Assembly: GCF_003858655.1 (NCBI RefSeq)
Contig: NZ_RQXV01000001.1
Coordinates: forward strand, 248,001 to 312,000
Source of the DNA: Amphritea balenae
Lineage (GTDB): Bacteria; Pseudomonadota; Gammaproteobacteria; Pseudomonadales; Balneatricaceae
Length of the DNA: 64,000 bases
Direction: 5' to 3'
Positions 52,770 through 61,460 of the stretch are shown here, in pieces. The translations under genes were made by a program, and so were the position numbers. The notes under the pieces are model-generated. The model did not search any database and had not been told where the DNA came from. It was given only the letters and a program-made list of their open reading frames with translations. Positions within the stretch are counted from its first letter, which is position 1. The number at the start of each line of letters is the position of its first letter.

Positions 52770-54254
52770 TTACAACCGAATCAGTACATTCTTAATATCG
52801 GTGTACTTCTCTAACGCGTGTAGCGATTTATCACGCCCATTACCTGACGCTTTAACACCGCCGAAAGGCACTGTACTGTCACCTTCACCCCAGGTATTAA
52901 CCCATACCATACCGCTTTCTATTTTACGGCTGACACGGTGGGCACGGGAAAGGTTCTGAGTCCAGACAGCAGCACCCAGACCGTACTGAGAGTCATTCGC
53001 CAGGGCAATCGCTTCCTCTTCAGTTTCGAACTCGCATACCGCCAGTACCGGACCAAAGATCTCCTCTTTCACAAAGGTCATACCGTTGTGTGCGCCATCA
53101 ACAATCGTTGGCTTAGCATAAAAACCTTCACCTTCTTTATATTCCGGCGCACCACCCATGATGACCTGACCACCTTCCTCCTCAGCGGAGCGGATATAAC
53201 GATCAACGGTAGCTAACTGAGTACCATCAACCATCGGCCCCATTGTCGTGGCAGGATCCAGCGGATCACCCGGTTGATAAGTGGCTGCCGCTTCAACCAA
53301 TGCAGCAACAAATTCCTCTTTAATGCTCTTATCAACATAGAGACGGGAACAAGCGATACAGACTTCACCCTGATTGCAGAAGATCGCCGCAGCAGACGCT
53401 GATGCCGCCGCTTTAATATCGGCATCGGCAAATACCAGATTCGGCGATTTACCACCCGCTTCCAGCCAAACCCGCTTCATGTTGGATTCACCGGCATAGC
53501 CCATCAGCATACCGGCCACCTTTGTAGAACCGGTGAACGCCAGCACATTAACATCCATATGCAGCGCCAGTGCTTTACCGGCGGTATGACCAAAGCCAGG
53601 CAGTACGTTAAGCACACCCGCCGGTATTCCTGCTTCAACCGCTAACTCAGCCAGGCGAAGTGCACTCAGCGATGCTTTTTCTGATGGTTTAAGCACCACA
53701 GAGTTACCTGCAGCCAGCGCCGGAGCAATCTTCCAGCTCACCATCATCAATGGATAGTTCCAGGGCGTAATGGCACCGACGACACCCACCGGCGAATGAT
53801 GAATCATCGCCAGGGTATCGTGCCCGGTAGGTGCAATTTCACCATAAACTTTATCGATAGATTCCGCCGTCCAGCGGAAGCAATCGATCGCATCCGGGAC
53901 ATCAATATTCACCATCTCGGAGATAGACTTACCCATATCCAGGGTATCCAGCAGGGCGAACTCATCTTTATGTTGTTCGATGAGGTCAGCCCACTTCAGC
54001 ATAATCTGTTTACGGGTACGAGGATGCATTTCTGACCAGACGCCGGACTTAAATACTTCGCGAGCATTAGCAACAGCGATATTCACATCGGCTTCATCGC
54101 AACTGGCAACATCTGTCAGCAACTTCTCTGTCGATGGATTAATACTCGGGAAGGTCTCACCGCTAACGGCGGACTGAAACTGACCGTTGATAAAGGCCTG
54201 CCCCTTTAAGTTAAGAGTTTCACTCTGGGCTTTCCATTCAGAATAGCTTTTCAT
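52770..54254 (-). CDS. puuC: Gamma-glutamyl-gamma-aminobutyraldehyde dehydrogenase
   Basis: A 494-residue ALDH. The start at 54254 is chosen for the GGAG ten bases upstream; an ATG at 54272 adds six residues. Features are the N-terminal FINGQFQSAVSGETFPSINP, PWNYPLMMVSWKIAPALAAG, the NAD-binding FTGSTKVAG, the glutamate in LEAGGKSPNLVF and the catalytic Cys in NQGEVCIACSR, ending in FGGVKASGNGRDKS. It oxidises the Puu aldehyde to gamma-Glu-GABA using NAD(P)+. It precedes puuB copy 2 but has its own terminator. Confidence 0.92.
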   Translation of the reverse strand: MKSYSEWKAQSETLNLKGQAFINGQFQSAVSGETFPSINPSTEKLLTDVASCDEADVNIAVANAREVFKSGVWSEMHPRTRKQIMLKWADLIEQHKDEFALLDTLDMGKSISEMVNIDVPDAIDCFRWTAESIDKVYGEIAPTGHDTLAMIHHSPVGVVGAITPWNYPLMMVSWKIAPALAAGNSVVLKPSEKASLSALRLAELAVEAGIPAGVLNVLPGFGHTAGKALALHMDVNVLAFTGSTKVAGMLMGYAGESNMKRVWLEAGGKSPNLVFADADIKAAASASAAAIFCNQGEVCIACSRLYVDKSIKEEFVAALVEAAATYQPGDPLDPATTMGPMVDGTQLATVDRYIRSAEEEGGQVIMGGAPEYKEGEGFYAKPTIVDGAHNGMTFVKEEIFGPVLAVCEFETEEEAIALANDSQYGLGAAVWTQNLSRAHRVSRKIESGMVWVNTWGEGDSTVPFGGVKASGNGRDKSLHALEKYTDIKNVLIRL

Positions 54255-54375
54255 CTGTTTTGTTCTCCGCATTCTGGATCAGACAACCGCTTCATGAACA
54301 GCGACCGCCTTATAGCATTTGTGCCAGTGTATGCCGCTGCATCGATGCCCCTCTATATACCTGAAGGGGTAGCCT

Positions 54376-54643
54376 GGGGAACCTCCAAACAAGTCCTTAC
54401 TGCCTCTGCAAGGGCCTGAAGTATTTGAACTTCAGCTGTAATCTGCGGGTATTGGCGCCATTCATAGCAAAGGTTGAAACAACGAAGTAGTGAACTTCAG
54501 GCCTTGCCCAACGGGGATTTCAGCTTGATCCGTACTCTGCGTTGTAGCTTCTTGCAAGGTATAAACATTCCGGCAAAGCTCCGCCTTGATTACGAACCAA
54601 GCTGAAAACCAGAAGCTGGTAAGGACTTATTCGCAGGCTCCCT
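54376..54643. mobile_element. 268-bp non-coding element with inverted ends and two hairpins (copy 2)
   Basis: Left end GGGGAACCTCCAAACAAGTC(C), right end the complement of AGGGAGCCTGCGAATAAGTC(C). Hairpin 1 arms are at 54408-54422 and 54494-54507 (one bulge), hairpin 2 arms at 54518-54534 and 54591-54607 (15 of 17 paired). Total length, end motifs (CAAGTCC, GCCTCTG, CCAGA, GGACTTATT) and hairpin offsets match the element at 33950, but the arms have different sequences. It lies between puuC and the porin gene. Confidence 0.75.
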
Positions 54644-54771
54644 GGCAATCAATTTCGCAGCATTATCAATTCTGTCTACCTACCGGGATATACCTACCCG
54701 TGGGTATATCCCGGCAAAGGCTATTTTCCTGAGAATGAGATGCTCAATAAAAACAATGACAGGGGAAATCG

Positions 54772-55437
54772 ATGAAAAAAATTCTTACTGGCCTGGTCGC
54801 TGCCATGGCTCTGACAACGACTGTTCAAGCAGCTGAATTTTCGGCAACTATCACCGCAACCAGTGACTACCGTTTCCGTGGTATTTCTCAGACTATGAGC
54901 GATCCGGCACTACAAGGCAGCATTGACGTAGCTTTTGAAAATGGTGCATACATAGGCGCATGGGCCACTAATGTTGATTTTGATGATGATGCAGATTCTG
55001 AGATCGATTACTACGCAGGCTATTACAATGACATCAACGATGACATGGCCTATGACATCATGCTGGCATACTACACCTACCAGGGCTACAGCTCTGCCGA
55101 TGACAGTGATTACCTGGAGCTGATGGGTAGCCTGTATTACGGTGATATTACCCTGGGTTACGCCTATGCCAATGACTACATTAACTCCGGCGATGACTAC
55201 AGCTACATCAGTGCTGATTACAGCTACGGTCTGAGCGAAGAAGTAAGCCTGGATCTGCATGCTGGCCACTCTTTTGGTGATGCCGCTGACAGTTATGAAG
55301 ACTACTCTGTTGGACTTTCTACCAGCTTTGAAATGTTAGATGTTTCAGTCGCATACCTGTTCAATGATATCGATGGCCCTACTACTGATAACTTAGACGA
55401 CAACACAGTCGTGCTTTCAATCTCAACTACTTTCTAA
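54772..55437 (+). CDS. TorF-family putative outer-membrane porin
   Basis: A 221-residue exported protein with a signal peptide to about residue 20 (VQA|AEF). The mature start FSATITATSDYRFRGISQTMSDPALQGSIDV is diagnostic of the TorF/Gcw_chp family, and alternating aromatic strands with a terminal Phe (SISTTF) indicate a beta-barrel. It is strikingly rich in Asp and Tyr. Substrate unknown. A terminator follows; the upstream region carries the 268-bp element. Confidence 0.88.
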   Translation: MKKILTGLVAAMALTTTVQAAEFSATITATSDYRFRGISQTMSDPALQGSIDVAFENGAYIGAWATNVDFDDDADSEIDYYAGYYNDINDDMAYDIMLAYYTYQGYSSADDSDYLELMGSLYYGDITLGYAYANDYINSGDDYSYISADYSYGLSEEVSLDLHAGHSFGDAADSYEDYSVGLSTSFEMLDVSVAYLFNDIDGPTTDNLDDNTVVLSISTTF

Positions 55438-55490
55438 GCTTTACTGAAAGACTAACAGGTATGTACTAGTCCCCCTTCTACTACCTGAAC

Positions 55491-55523
55491 AGGCCAGCTG
55501 CAGTCTCTGCACTGGCCTTTTTT
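55491..55523 (+). terminator. Terminator after the porin gene
   Basis: Stem AGGCCAGCTGCAG / CTGCACTGGCCT with a one-base bulge and TTTTTT after it. Confidence 0.85.
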
Positions 55524-55614
55524 AACCTTTTTTATCTGTACTTTTTATTCCTTTTTTATCTGTTCAGGCAGTAGTAAACTCGCGGTTTAGTTAATACTTC
55601 TCTCTGAGGCACGG

Positions 55615-56235
55615 ATGTCAGCTGCACTTCTCTCACTCTTTATCCCTACCTTCTTCTTTGTCTCGATTACACCGGGGATGTGTATGACACTGGCGCTGAG
55701 CCTGGGCATGTCTGTGGGCGTTCGACGCAGCTTGCATATGATGTGGGGAGAACTGATCGGTGTAGGTCTGGTTGCCGCTGCAGCCGCTCTGGGTGTCGCT
55801 GCACTGATGCTGCAATTCCCAGAAGCATTTATCTTCCTCAAGCTAGGTGGCGGAGCTTACCTGGGCTGGCTGGGCATTCAGATGTGGCAGTCCAAAGGTA
55901 AGCTGGTTATGCCTGAGCCCGGAGCCGAAGTTCAGGTGCAGGGCAATCGCCAGTTAGCACTAAATGGCTTTATCACAGCAATTGCCAACCCTAAAGGCTG
56001 GGCATTCTTTGTTACCCTGCTGCCCCCCTTTCTCGATCAGTCACAACCGCTTGCACCTCAGCTGAGTCTGTTAGTTGCGATGATCCTGACCATAGAATTC
56101 AGCTGTTTGTTAATCTATGCCAGTGGCGGTAAAGCCCTGCGCCATCTGTTAATGGATCGTGGTAATGTAAAGCTGATGAACCGTATTGCCGGCTCACTGA
56201 TGATAGGTGTAGGTGTATGGCTGGCACTGGGCTAA
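55615..56235 (+). CDS. LysE/RhtB family amino-acid exporter
   Basis: A 206-residue membrane protein with six hydrophobic segments. FVSITPGMCMTLALSLGMSVGVRRSLHMMWGELIG is the LysE-family signature (conserved TPGP-like motif here TPGM). LGGGAYLGWLGIQMW and ANPKGWAFFVTLLPPFL are also typical. Exports amino acids or amines; substrate not assignable. It lies 25 bases upstream of the patatin gene and is probably co-transcribed with it. Confidence 0.88.
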   Translation: MSAALLSLFIPTFFFVSITPGMCMTLALSLGMSVGVRRSLHMMWGELIGVGLVAAAAALGVAALMLQFPEAFIFLKLGGGAYLGWLGIQMWQSKGKLVMPEPGAEVQVQGNRQLALNGFITAIANPKGWAFFVTLLPPFLDQSQPLAPQLSLLVAMILTIEFSCLLIYASGGKALRHLLMDRGNVKLMNRIAGSLMIGVGVWLALG

Positions 56236-56260
56236 CTCATTTTGTAGCGTAGGAGTAAGG

Positions 56261-57154
56261 ATGACAATTGAACCCCAGCATAAGACAACCGTATCGCTGG
56301 TACTGGGTAGCGGTGGCGCCCGGGGCTTAGCTCACATAGGCATTATTCAGTGGTTAGAAGAACAGGGCTACCAGATCCGTTCGATATCAGGCTGTTCCAT
56401 AGGCGCACTGGTCGGCGGTATCTATGCCGCAGGCAAACTGGACGAATATGAAGCCTGGGTAAGGGCCATTGGCCGTTTGGATATCGTCCATCTGCTGGAT
56501 CTGTCCTGGAGCAACAGCGGTCTGATCAAGGGTGATAAGATTATTAACACTCTGACTGAACTGGTCGGCGATACCGATATTGAACAACTGCCCATCAGCT
56601 TCACTGCGGTAGCCGCCAATATCGATGATAATAAAGAGGTCTGGCTGGACAAAGGTTCGCTGTTTGATGCGATTCGGGCATCTATCTCCCTGCCCCTGTT
56701 ATTTACACCGGTACTGTTAAACGGTGACAGGCTCATCGATGGCGGTGTACTCAACCCTGTACCTATCGCACCGACATTTAGTGATCAGAATGACCTGACC
56801 ATTGCGGTCAACCTCTCAGGTGAACCGGTGAAAGTTGGAAGCTGCCCGATACCCGTGTCACAAGACCGTCCCGAATCAATGCCACTGCATCAGCGTATCA
56901 GTAGCTATATCAGTGATCTGACAGGTTCTGTATCCAAGCGCAGCAGTTTCGACTGGGAAGCCTATGACATAGCCCATCAGGCATTTGATGCGATGCAAAC
57001 CACTATTGCACGCCAAAAACTGGCAGCCTATCCACCAGATTTGAGCATCGACATCCCTCGCAATGTTTGCAGCACACTGGAGTTTCACCGGGCTGCAGAG
57101 TTAATTGAACTGGGCTATCAGGCTGCGGCCAAGAACATTCCAGCAAGAACCTAA
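56261..57154 (+). CDS. Patatin-like phospholipase
   Basis: A 297-residue NTE/RssA-type patatin. The start at 56261 is preferred because AGGAG precedes it; an upstream start would overlap the LysE gene. The oxyanion loop is LGSGGARGLAHIG (about residues 15-27), the nucleophile Ser is in SGCSIGALVGG, and the catalytic Asp is in LIDGGVLNPVP. The dyad is complete. It hydrolyses phospholipids or lysophospholipids at the membrane; substrate unknown. Its stop overlaps the end of the convergent lipoprotein frame by four bases. Confidence 0.88.
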   Translation: MTIEPQHKTTVSLVLGSGGARGLAHIGIIQWLEEQGYQIRSISGCSIGALVGGIYAAGKLDEYEAWVRAIGRLDIVHLLDLSWSNSGLIKGDKIINTLTELVGDTDIEQLPISFTAVAANIDDNKEVWLDKGSLFDAIRASISLPLLFTPVLLNGDRLIDGGVLNPVPIAPTFSDQNDLTIAVNLSGEPVKVGSCPIPVSQDRPESMPLHQRISSYISDLTGSVSKRSSFDWEAYDIAHQAFDAMQTTIARQKLAAYPPDLSIDIPRNVCSTLEFHRAAELIELGYQAAAKNIPART

Positions 57155-57573
57155 TGGCGACGAGGGATCGGGCCTACCGGAAAGTACTTGCCCGGACTTT
57201 CTTCATCGTTATAGAGAATAAAGTCTTCCCAGCTGAGTACATCCCACACCAAATGTTTTGCATAGGTGGGCGGCACCCGATAGGTTGTATTACTCAGGCG
57301 CTCCGCCTGGTAACTATCATCCGGTGGGTTGAGCACAATCTTAGCCAGCTCCTTAGGGCTCCAGCTATAGTTTTGCCTGGCCATACCATAGGCTTTTGCG
57401 ATCTCATTCTCCCGATATGAAGGAGAGATCAATGACAAGGTTCTGCATTGCGACAGCCCTTCAATACAGTAATGCCCCCATTCAGATCGATAATATAATT
57501 TTTAATAGCATATCCATTCTGTAGCTGCGCGCACCCAACTAACAGAAAACTTAAGCTAAGACTAAAAAATCAT
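57151..57573 (-). pseudogene. Lipoprotein gene interrupted by two homopolymer frameshifts
   Basis: The open part is the 95-codon frame 57151-57438 with a TTG start. Upstream, frame +1 encodes a lipoprotein signal ending in FLLVGC and then AQLQNGYAIKNYIIDLNGG. One extra G in the GGGGG run near 57474-57479 would join the two parts, and one fewer T in the run near 57565 would connect the ATG at 57573 to the lipobox. The repaired protein would be about 141 residues. The downstream part (YSWSPKELAKIVLNPPDDSYQ) is not recognised. Either a decaying gene or two base-calling errors. Confidence 0.5.
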
Positions 57574-57721
57574 AAACTCAAAAACTGCTCGCTTGTTTCA
57601 TCATCAGATCCTAAAATACTCTAGTTTCCTGATTAGCCGCCGATTAATTGAAATAGAAGTTTCGTACGCTAATCACGTACTACAGTAAAAGGAACGTAGA
57701 TTCAGATCATCTGGAGCGGTA

Positions 57722-58327
57722 ATGGATCACCCAGCTAAATTCACCTATCAGGCATTAGAAAGCAGAACTAAAGCATTATCCATCGCTTTAGGTTTCAGAG
57801 ATCGATCCACACAGGAGCATTCTGACCGGGTCCAGGATCTGGCCACTGAGCTAGGTATCGCAGCAGGACTGTCTGAGGGTGAAATCAGCGCGTTACGCAT
57901 CAGTTCGAAATTCCATGACATTGGTAAGATCGGCATCCCTGACCATATCCTGATGAAACCGGGCAAACTGGATGACGATGACTGGGAAATAATGCACAAG
58001 CACCCGGCGATTGGGGAACAAATCGTACTCTCCACTGAACTGGATGGCGCCTCGCAAACCGCACATATCATTCGCCATCACCATGAGCATATAGACGGCA
58101 GTGGCTATCCCGACGGTGTCAGCGGAGAAAATATCCCTATCGGAGCCCGTATTATCAGCATTGTCGATAGTTATGATGCGATGGCCTATACCCGAGCCTA
58201 TCACCGGGGCCGCAGCCATAGCCAGATTATAGAAATTTTAGAATCTGAAACCGGCATCAAGCACGATCCAGATCTAATGCGGCACTTTCATAAATGTATT
58301 AAGCGCAGTGACTTTCGTGTCAGATAG
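57722..58327 (+). CDS. HD-GYP domain protein
   Basis: A 201-residue protein that is nearly all HD-GYP domain. Visible are HSDRVQDLATELGIAAGL, the metal-binding FHDIGKIGIPD, HPAIGEQI, IIRHHHEHIDGSGYPDG with the GYP triplet, and ARIISIVDSYDAM. These match the active-site set of cyclic di-GMP phosphodiesterases. No REC or sensor domain is attached, and the N-terminal 18 residues are short. Together with the GGDEF gene at 27485 it could tune c-di-GMP, but they are far apart. SD TGGAGCGGTA precedes the start. Confidence 0.88.
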   Translation: MDHPAKFTYQALESRTKALSIALGFRDRSTQEHSDRVQDLATELGIAAGLSEGEISALRISSKFHDIGKIGIPDHILMKPGKLDDDDWEIMHKHPAIGEQIVLSTELDGASQTAHIIRHHHEHIDGSGYPDGVSGENIPIGARIISIVDSYDAMAYTRAYHRGRSHSQIIEILESETGIKHDPDLMRHFHKCIKRSDFRVR

Positions 58328-58500
58328 CAAGCATGTGAGATAGCTGGCGTTAAATAACGGCTGTGTTAAGTAGCCGATAGCACACTCAGCAACTCTCGAG
58401 TTCAATAGCTTTCAGGTTAGCCCCTTCCGTATGCAATAACATTCATTTGAAGCACGCCAGCATCCCTTCTAAGCTGTATGAGTGTAAAGAGGAGCTTACA

Positions 58501-59103
58501 ATGACATCTCAACATACTGATATGGCCGTATTCGGTAGCATCGGCCTGGCAATTGTTTTAACGCTAACGCCTGTAATGATCCCCCAGGCGACAGGACTGG
58601 ATATAGGCAGTTACGCAATCGCTAAAGGTGGCGAAGGAGGCAATGGCGGCGGAAATGGTCATGGCGGTGGCAAAGGCCATGGCGCAGCTGACTTTTCTTG
58701 GGATAGTCACGGTAAAAGCAACGGACTAGGCCATAGCAAAGGACATGGTGCGGGACATAGCAAAGGCTTAGGCAATAACCACGGCGCAGTTGCATCCAGT
58801 TTAGGCCGGTTGAATGCTGCCCACGCATCGGCAACAGCCCGTGCCAACGCAGCCCCCCATTCTGCAGTAGGACTTATCGCTCAATATGAAGCCTCAATCA
58901 CTGCAGCCCATGCGGCTGAATCAGAGGAAGAACGTACTCAACATGAATTAGAGGCGATGGGATTTCTCGGACAGGCTGCTAATAAAGAACTGAATACCGA
59001 AGTAATAGAAGCAGTTAATGAATTACTTGATCTTGCTGAAGAAGTCAGCGAAGATACCGACGATGGCAGTACAGATGAAGAAACTGGCGAAGAACAAAGC
59101 TAA
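58501..59103 (+). CDS. Exported Gly/His-rich protein
   Basis: A 200-residue protein beginning at the ATG at 58501 (GAGGAG upstream). A hydrophobic segment (residues 10-30, FGSIGLAIVLTLTPVMIP) acts as signal or anchor. Residues about 40-105 are a low-complexity Gly/His/Lys/Ser region with GHG and HSKG repeats. A SLGRLNAAHASATARANAAPHSAVGLIAQYE block of the type seen in other uncharacterised proteobacterial proteins follows. The C-terminus is a very acidic tail (EEVSEDTDDGSTDEETGEEQ). The histidines suggest metal binding; function unknown. Confidence 0.7.
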   Translation: MTSQHTDMAVFGSIGLAIVLTLTPVMIPQATGLDIGSYAIAKGGEGGNGGGNGHGGGKGHGAADFSWDSHGKSNGLGHSKGHGAGHSKGLGNNHGAVASSLGRLNAAHASATARANAAPHSAVGLIAQYEASITAAHAAESEEERTQHELEAMGFLGQAANKELNTEVIEAVNELLDLAEEVSEDTDDGSTDEETGEEQS

Positions 59104-59177
59104 TCTAAACTGGCGTTAGTTTTTCGTGAAATACTACATAGCATCTGAGTACGATATCCGGGATTTATTATCCTGAC

Positions 59178-60020
59178 TCAATAGTCCCGGATCATCTTCA
59201 GAGCCCTCCAGTCCAGCTCAAGTTCATTAAGCAGCAACTCCTGACGGGTAAAACGCAGGAACGCCTGCTCTGTTCTTGCTCCCCAAATTCCATCTTCAAT
59301 ACCGGCCTTATAGCCGATCGTATTCAAGCGTTGTTGGATAAACTGCGCTGTTGGGCGATCGACTTTGGCTCCCCGATAACGCATCTGATTCATCGCCAAC
59401 CGGCGCTGCTCATCACTGCTTCGCCGTAGCATTCGGGTTTGTAACGGTATCGCCTCAGATATTCCTTTTTTACGTGCCACAGAAAACCAGTACCAGGCAG
59501 CACCCGGCTGAGGTTTTACCCCCAACCCTTTAGCATATGCCACTCCGAGATCATAACTGGATTGCCTGTGCCCCAGATCCCCGGCACGATTTAATAAAAA
59601 GGCCGCCCAGACACTGTTTTTCGGTACCCCTTTGCCATTCAGGTATAGCACTGAAAGCTGATAAAGTGCGGCGGGATGGTCTTTACGAGCGGCCAGATCA
59701 AGCCAGTCAGCCGCTTCGTTATAATCCGTAGCGACTCCCCGGCCGGTAACATATGACATACCGACCATATAGGCCCCATCAACCGAACCATATTTAGCTG
59801 ACTCTTTGAATAGCTGCACACCTAGCTGATAATCCTGAGCCTGCCCCCGCCCTTGTGTAGCATCCATACCCTGCTGATAAATCATTCTGGCCTGCTGCCG
59901 GTCTTCATGCACTCTGGGACCTTCCTGATAACCAAATCCGGAAAATCCACTACAGCCAGACAGCACAACGGTTAACATCAGAATAGCTAGTTTAACGGCC
60001 CTGAATTTATCCCTTATCAT
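59178..60020 (-). CDS. Sel1-repeat lipoprotein with peptidoglycan-binding-like end
   Basis: A 280-residue protein; the start at 60020 follows a G-rich ribosome site. A lipobox LSGC (about residue 23) marks an anchored lipoprotein. Sel1-type repeats run from about residue 45 to 170 (for example AYMVGMSYVTGRGVATDYNEAADWL and SSYDLGVAYAKGLGVKPQ). The C-terminal RPTAQFIQQRLNTIGYKAGIEDGIWGARTEQAFLRF is a peptidoglycan-binding-type helix pair. It is likely an envelope scaffold protein. The upstream stretch contains repeats only. Confidence 0.82.
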   Translation of the reverse strand: MIRDKFRAVKLAILMLTVVLSGCSGFSGFGYQEGPRVHEDRQQARMIYQQGMDATQGRGQAQDYQLGVQLFKESAKYGSVDGAYMVGMSYVTGRGVATDYNEAADWLDLAARKDHPAALYQLSVLYLNGKGVPKNSVWAAFLLNRAGDLGHRQSSYDLGVAYAKGLGVKPQPGAAWYWFSVARKKGISEAIPLQTRMLRRSSDEQRRLAMNQMRYRGAKVDRPTAQFIQQRLNTIGYKAGIEDGIWGARTEQAFLRFTRQELLLNELELDWRALKMIRDY

Positions 60021-60101
60021 CCTGTTCCCCCCCCATCTTACATTCACGAAGTATAGGATAAATTAGGGACAAACAACGGGCTACAGAGCGAATAAATAAA
60101 A

Positions 60102-60183
60102 GCCGAGCGCGATGCTTGTCCGATCATTACATTTGTCCGAACGCTTCGCTTGTCCGAACGTTGCAAAGCAACTTGTCCGCTAA
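60102..60183. repeat. GTCCGA-type short-repeat cluster, copy 1
   Basis: A run of units ending in CTTGTCCGA or TTTGTCCGA separated by small palindromic bits such as GAACGTTGCAAAGCAAC. The order GAGCGCGATGCTTGTCCGA ... TTGCAAAGCAACTTGTCCGC recurs almost exactly at 63052-63137. Confidence 0.8.
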
Positions 60184-60227
60184 GGACAAAAAGACAAAAG
60201 CTATTAACCACAGAAAACCGCAAGATA

Positions 60228-60760
60228 TTAACCACAGAGGGCACAGAGCACACGGAGGTTAGAAAAACAAAGAACATAGAAAGAGAACAGAGTGCTCGAG
60301 CTTCAGACAAGCAAAGCTTTCTCCGTACCTAGGCCCGTCTTTATTTGCCTTTCTCTGAGTCCTTAGCATGCCCCCTTGGGTACTGTGTTCTCCGTGGTAA
60401 AACCAAAAGATATTAACCACAGAGGACACAGAGAACACGGAGGTTAGAAAAACAAAGAACATAGAAAGAGAACAGAGTGCCCGAGCTTCGACAAGCGAAA
60501 CGCTCTAAGACCTCAGCTCCCGGCTTTATTTGCCTTTCTCTGAGTCCTTAGCATGCCCCCTTGGGTACTGTGTTCTCCGTGGTAAAACCAAAAGCTATTA
60601 ACCACAGAGGGCACAGAGAACACGGAGGAAAAAATCCAAGAATATAGAAGATAACCAAACAAAACCGCCTTTTCGGGGCTAGAACAAACGCAGCACTCGC
60701 AGTACTTCATACCCTGTTTAATCGCTCTTCTCAGTGTGCTCTGTGTTCACTGTGGTGAAA
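60228..60760. repeat. Three CCACAGAG...CTCCGTGG inverted-repeat units
   Basis: Units at about 60228-60404, 60413-60589 and 60598-60760. Each begins TTAACCACAGAGG(G/A)CACAGAG and ends in CTCCGTGGT or CACTGTGGT, so each can fold on itself. Units 1 and 2 are near-identical with a 185-bp period; unit 3 is diverged internally. The family is common in environmental proteobacteria. This is the main content of the 720-base gene-free stretch. Confidence 0.9.
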
Positions 60761-60770
60761 CAAAAAGACG

Positions 60771-61379
60771 TTAATCAGGAATCAACTCACCAATTACATT
60801 ACTAACCGGCTTCACTCCAGACCAGATATCCAGCTCTAAGTCCTCGGGCAAATCGGTAGGCCCTCCGCTGCTGACTTTGGCTGATACTTCTTCAATTGGA
60901 AAGGCAAACACCGCCGTCACCCGCATCTCCTTTTCTGTAGGCGGACGCGCTTCCTGTGACCGACCAGCACTATACTTATCTAACAAAGCATCCAATACAG
61001 CCCGTTTTTCAGTCGGCTCTTCTACTAAACGGCCTTTACCAAACAGAACGATAGAACGGAAGTTGACTGAATGTTCATATGCGGAGCGGGCGAATACCAG
61101 ACCATCCAGAATGCACAAGGTTATGCAGGCTGTCTGACCCTTTATAACCTGCTGGAACAGACCATTTTTAACCGAACCATGAACAAATAACTCATCACCT
61201 ACCCGCCAGTGTGAACTTGGCTGTACCAGTGCCTGACCATCAACAGAGACGCCAATATTACACACCCAGGCTTCATCGATAATACTGTTAACTAACGTCC
61301 TGTCATAACTGGCCTTCTTACGGCCACGCTTAACCCGACTGCGTTCTGTCACTTCAATTTCGCTCACAACGACTCTCAC
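60771..61379 (-). CDS. Pyridoxamine 5'-phosphate oxidase-like flavin-binding protein
   Basis: A 202-residue split-barrel protein of the PNPOx-like/flavin-nucleotide-binding group. DEAWVCNIGVSVDGQALVQPSSHWRVGDELFVHGS and KGQTACITLCILDGLVFARSAYEHSVNFRSIVLFGKGRLVEE are typical. The start codon is GTG at 61379; another GTG at 61367 with a better-placed GAGAG is possible. It is divergent from a MocR regulator that belongs to a PLP-binding family, a pairing often seen in vitamin B6-linked control. Confidence 0.8.
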   Translation of the reverse strand: MRVVVSEIEVTERSRVKRGRKKASYDRTLVNSIIDEAWVCNIGVSVDGQALVQPSSHWRVGDELFVHGSVKNGLFQQVIKGQTACITLCILDGLVFARSAYEHSVNFRSIVLFGKGRLVEEPTEKRAVLDALLDKYSAGRSQEARPPTEKEMRVTAVFAFPIEEVSAKVSSGGPTDLPEDLELDIWSGVKPVSNVIGELIPD

Positions 61380-61413
61380 TTATGATTTGCTATGGCGCTA
61401 GATTAGACCGTAT

Positions 61414-61436
61414 AGTGGATCTTAATAAGATCCACT
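61414..61436. promoter_or_regulatory. Palindrome in the PNPOx-like/MocR divergent gap
   Basis: Perfect inverted repeat AGTGGATCTT-aat-AAGATCCACT in an 81-base shared promoter region. It is a good operator candidate for the MocR protein or another dimeric regulator. Confidence 0.65.
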
Positions 61437-61460
61437 TTACCTTCCATTTTAAGGCCCATT

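Noticed and set aside
60228-60760. Possible CRISPR array in the repeated CCACAGAG region
   Set aside because: Only three long units with internal inverted repeats, no short uniform direct repeats and no spacers; no cas genes nearby.
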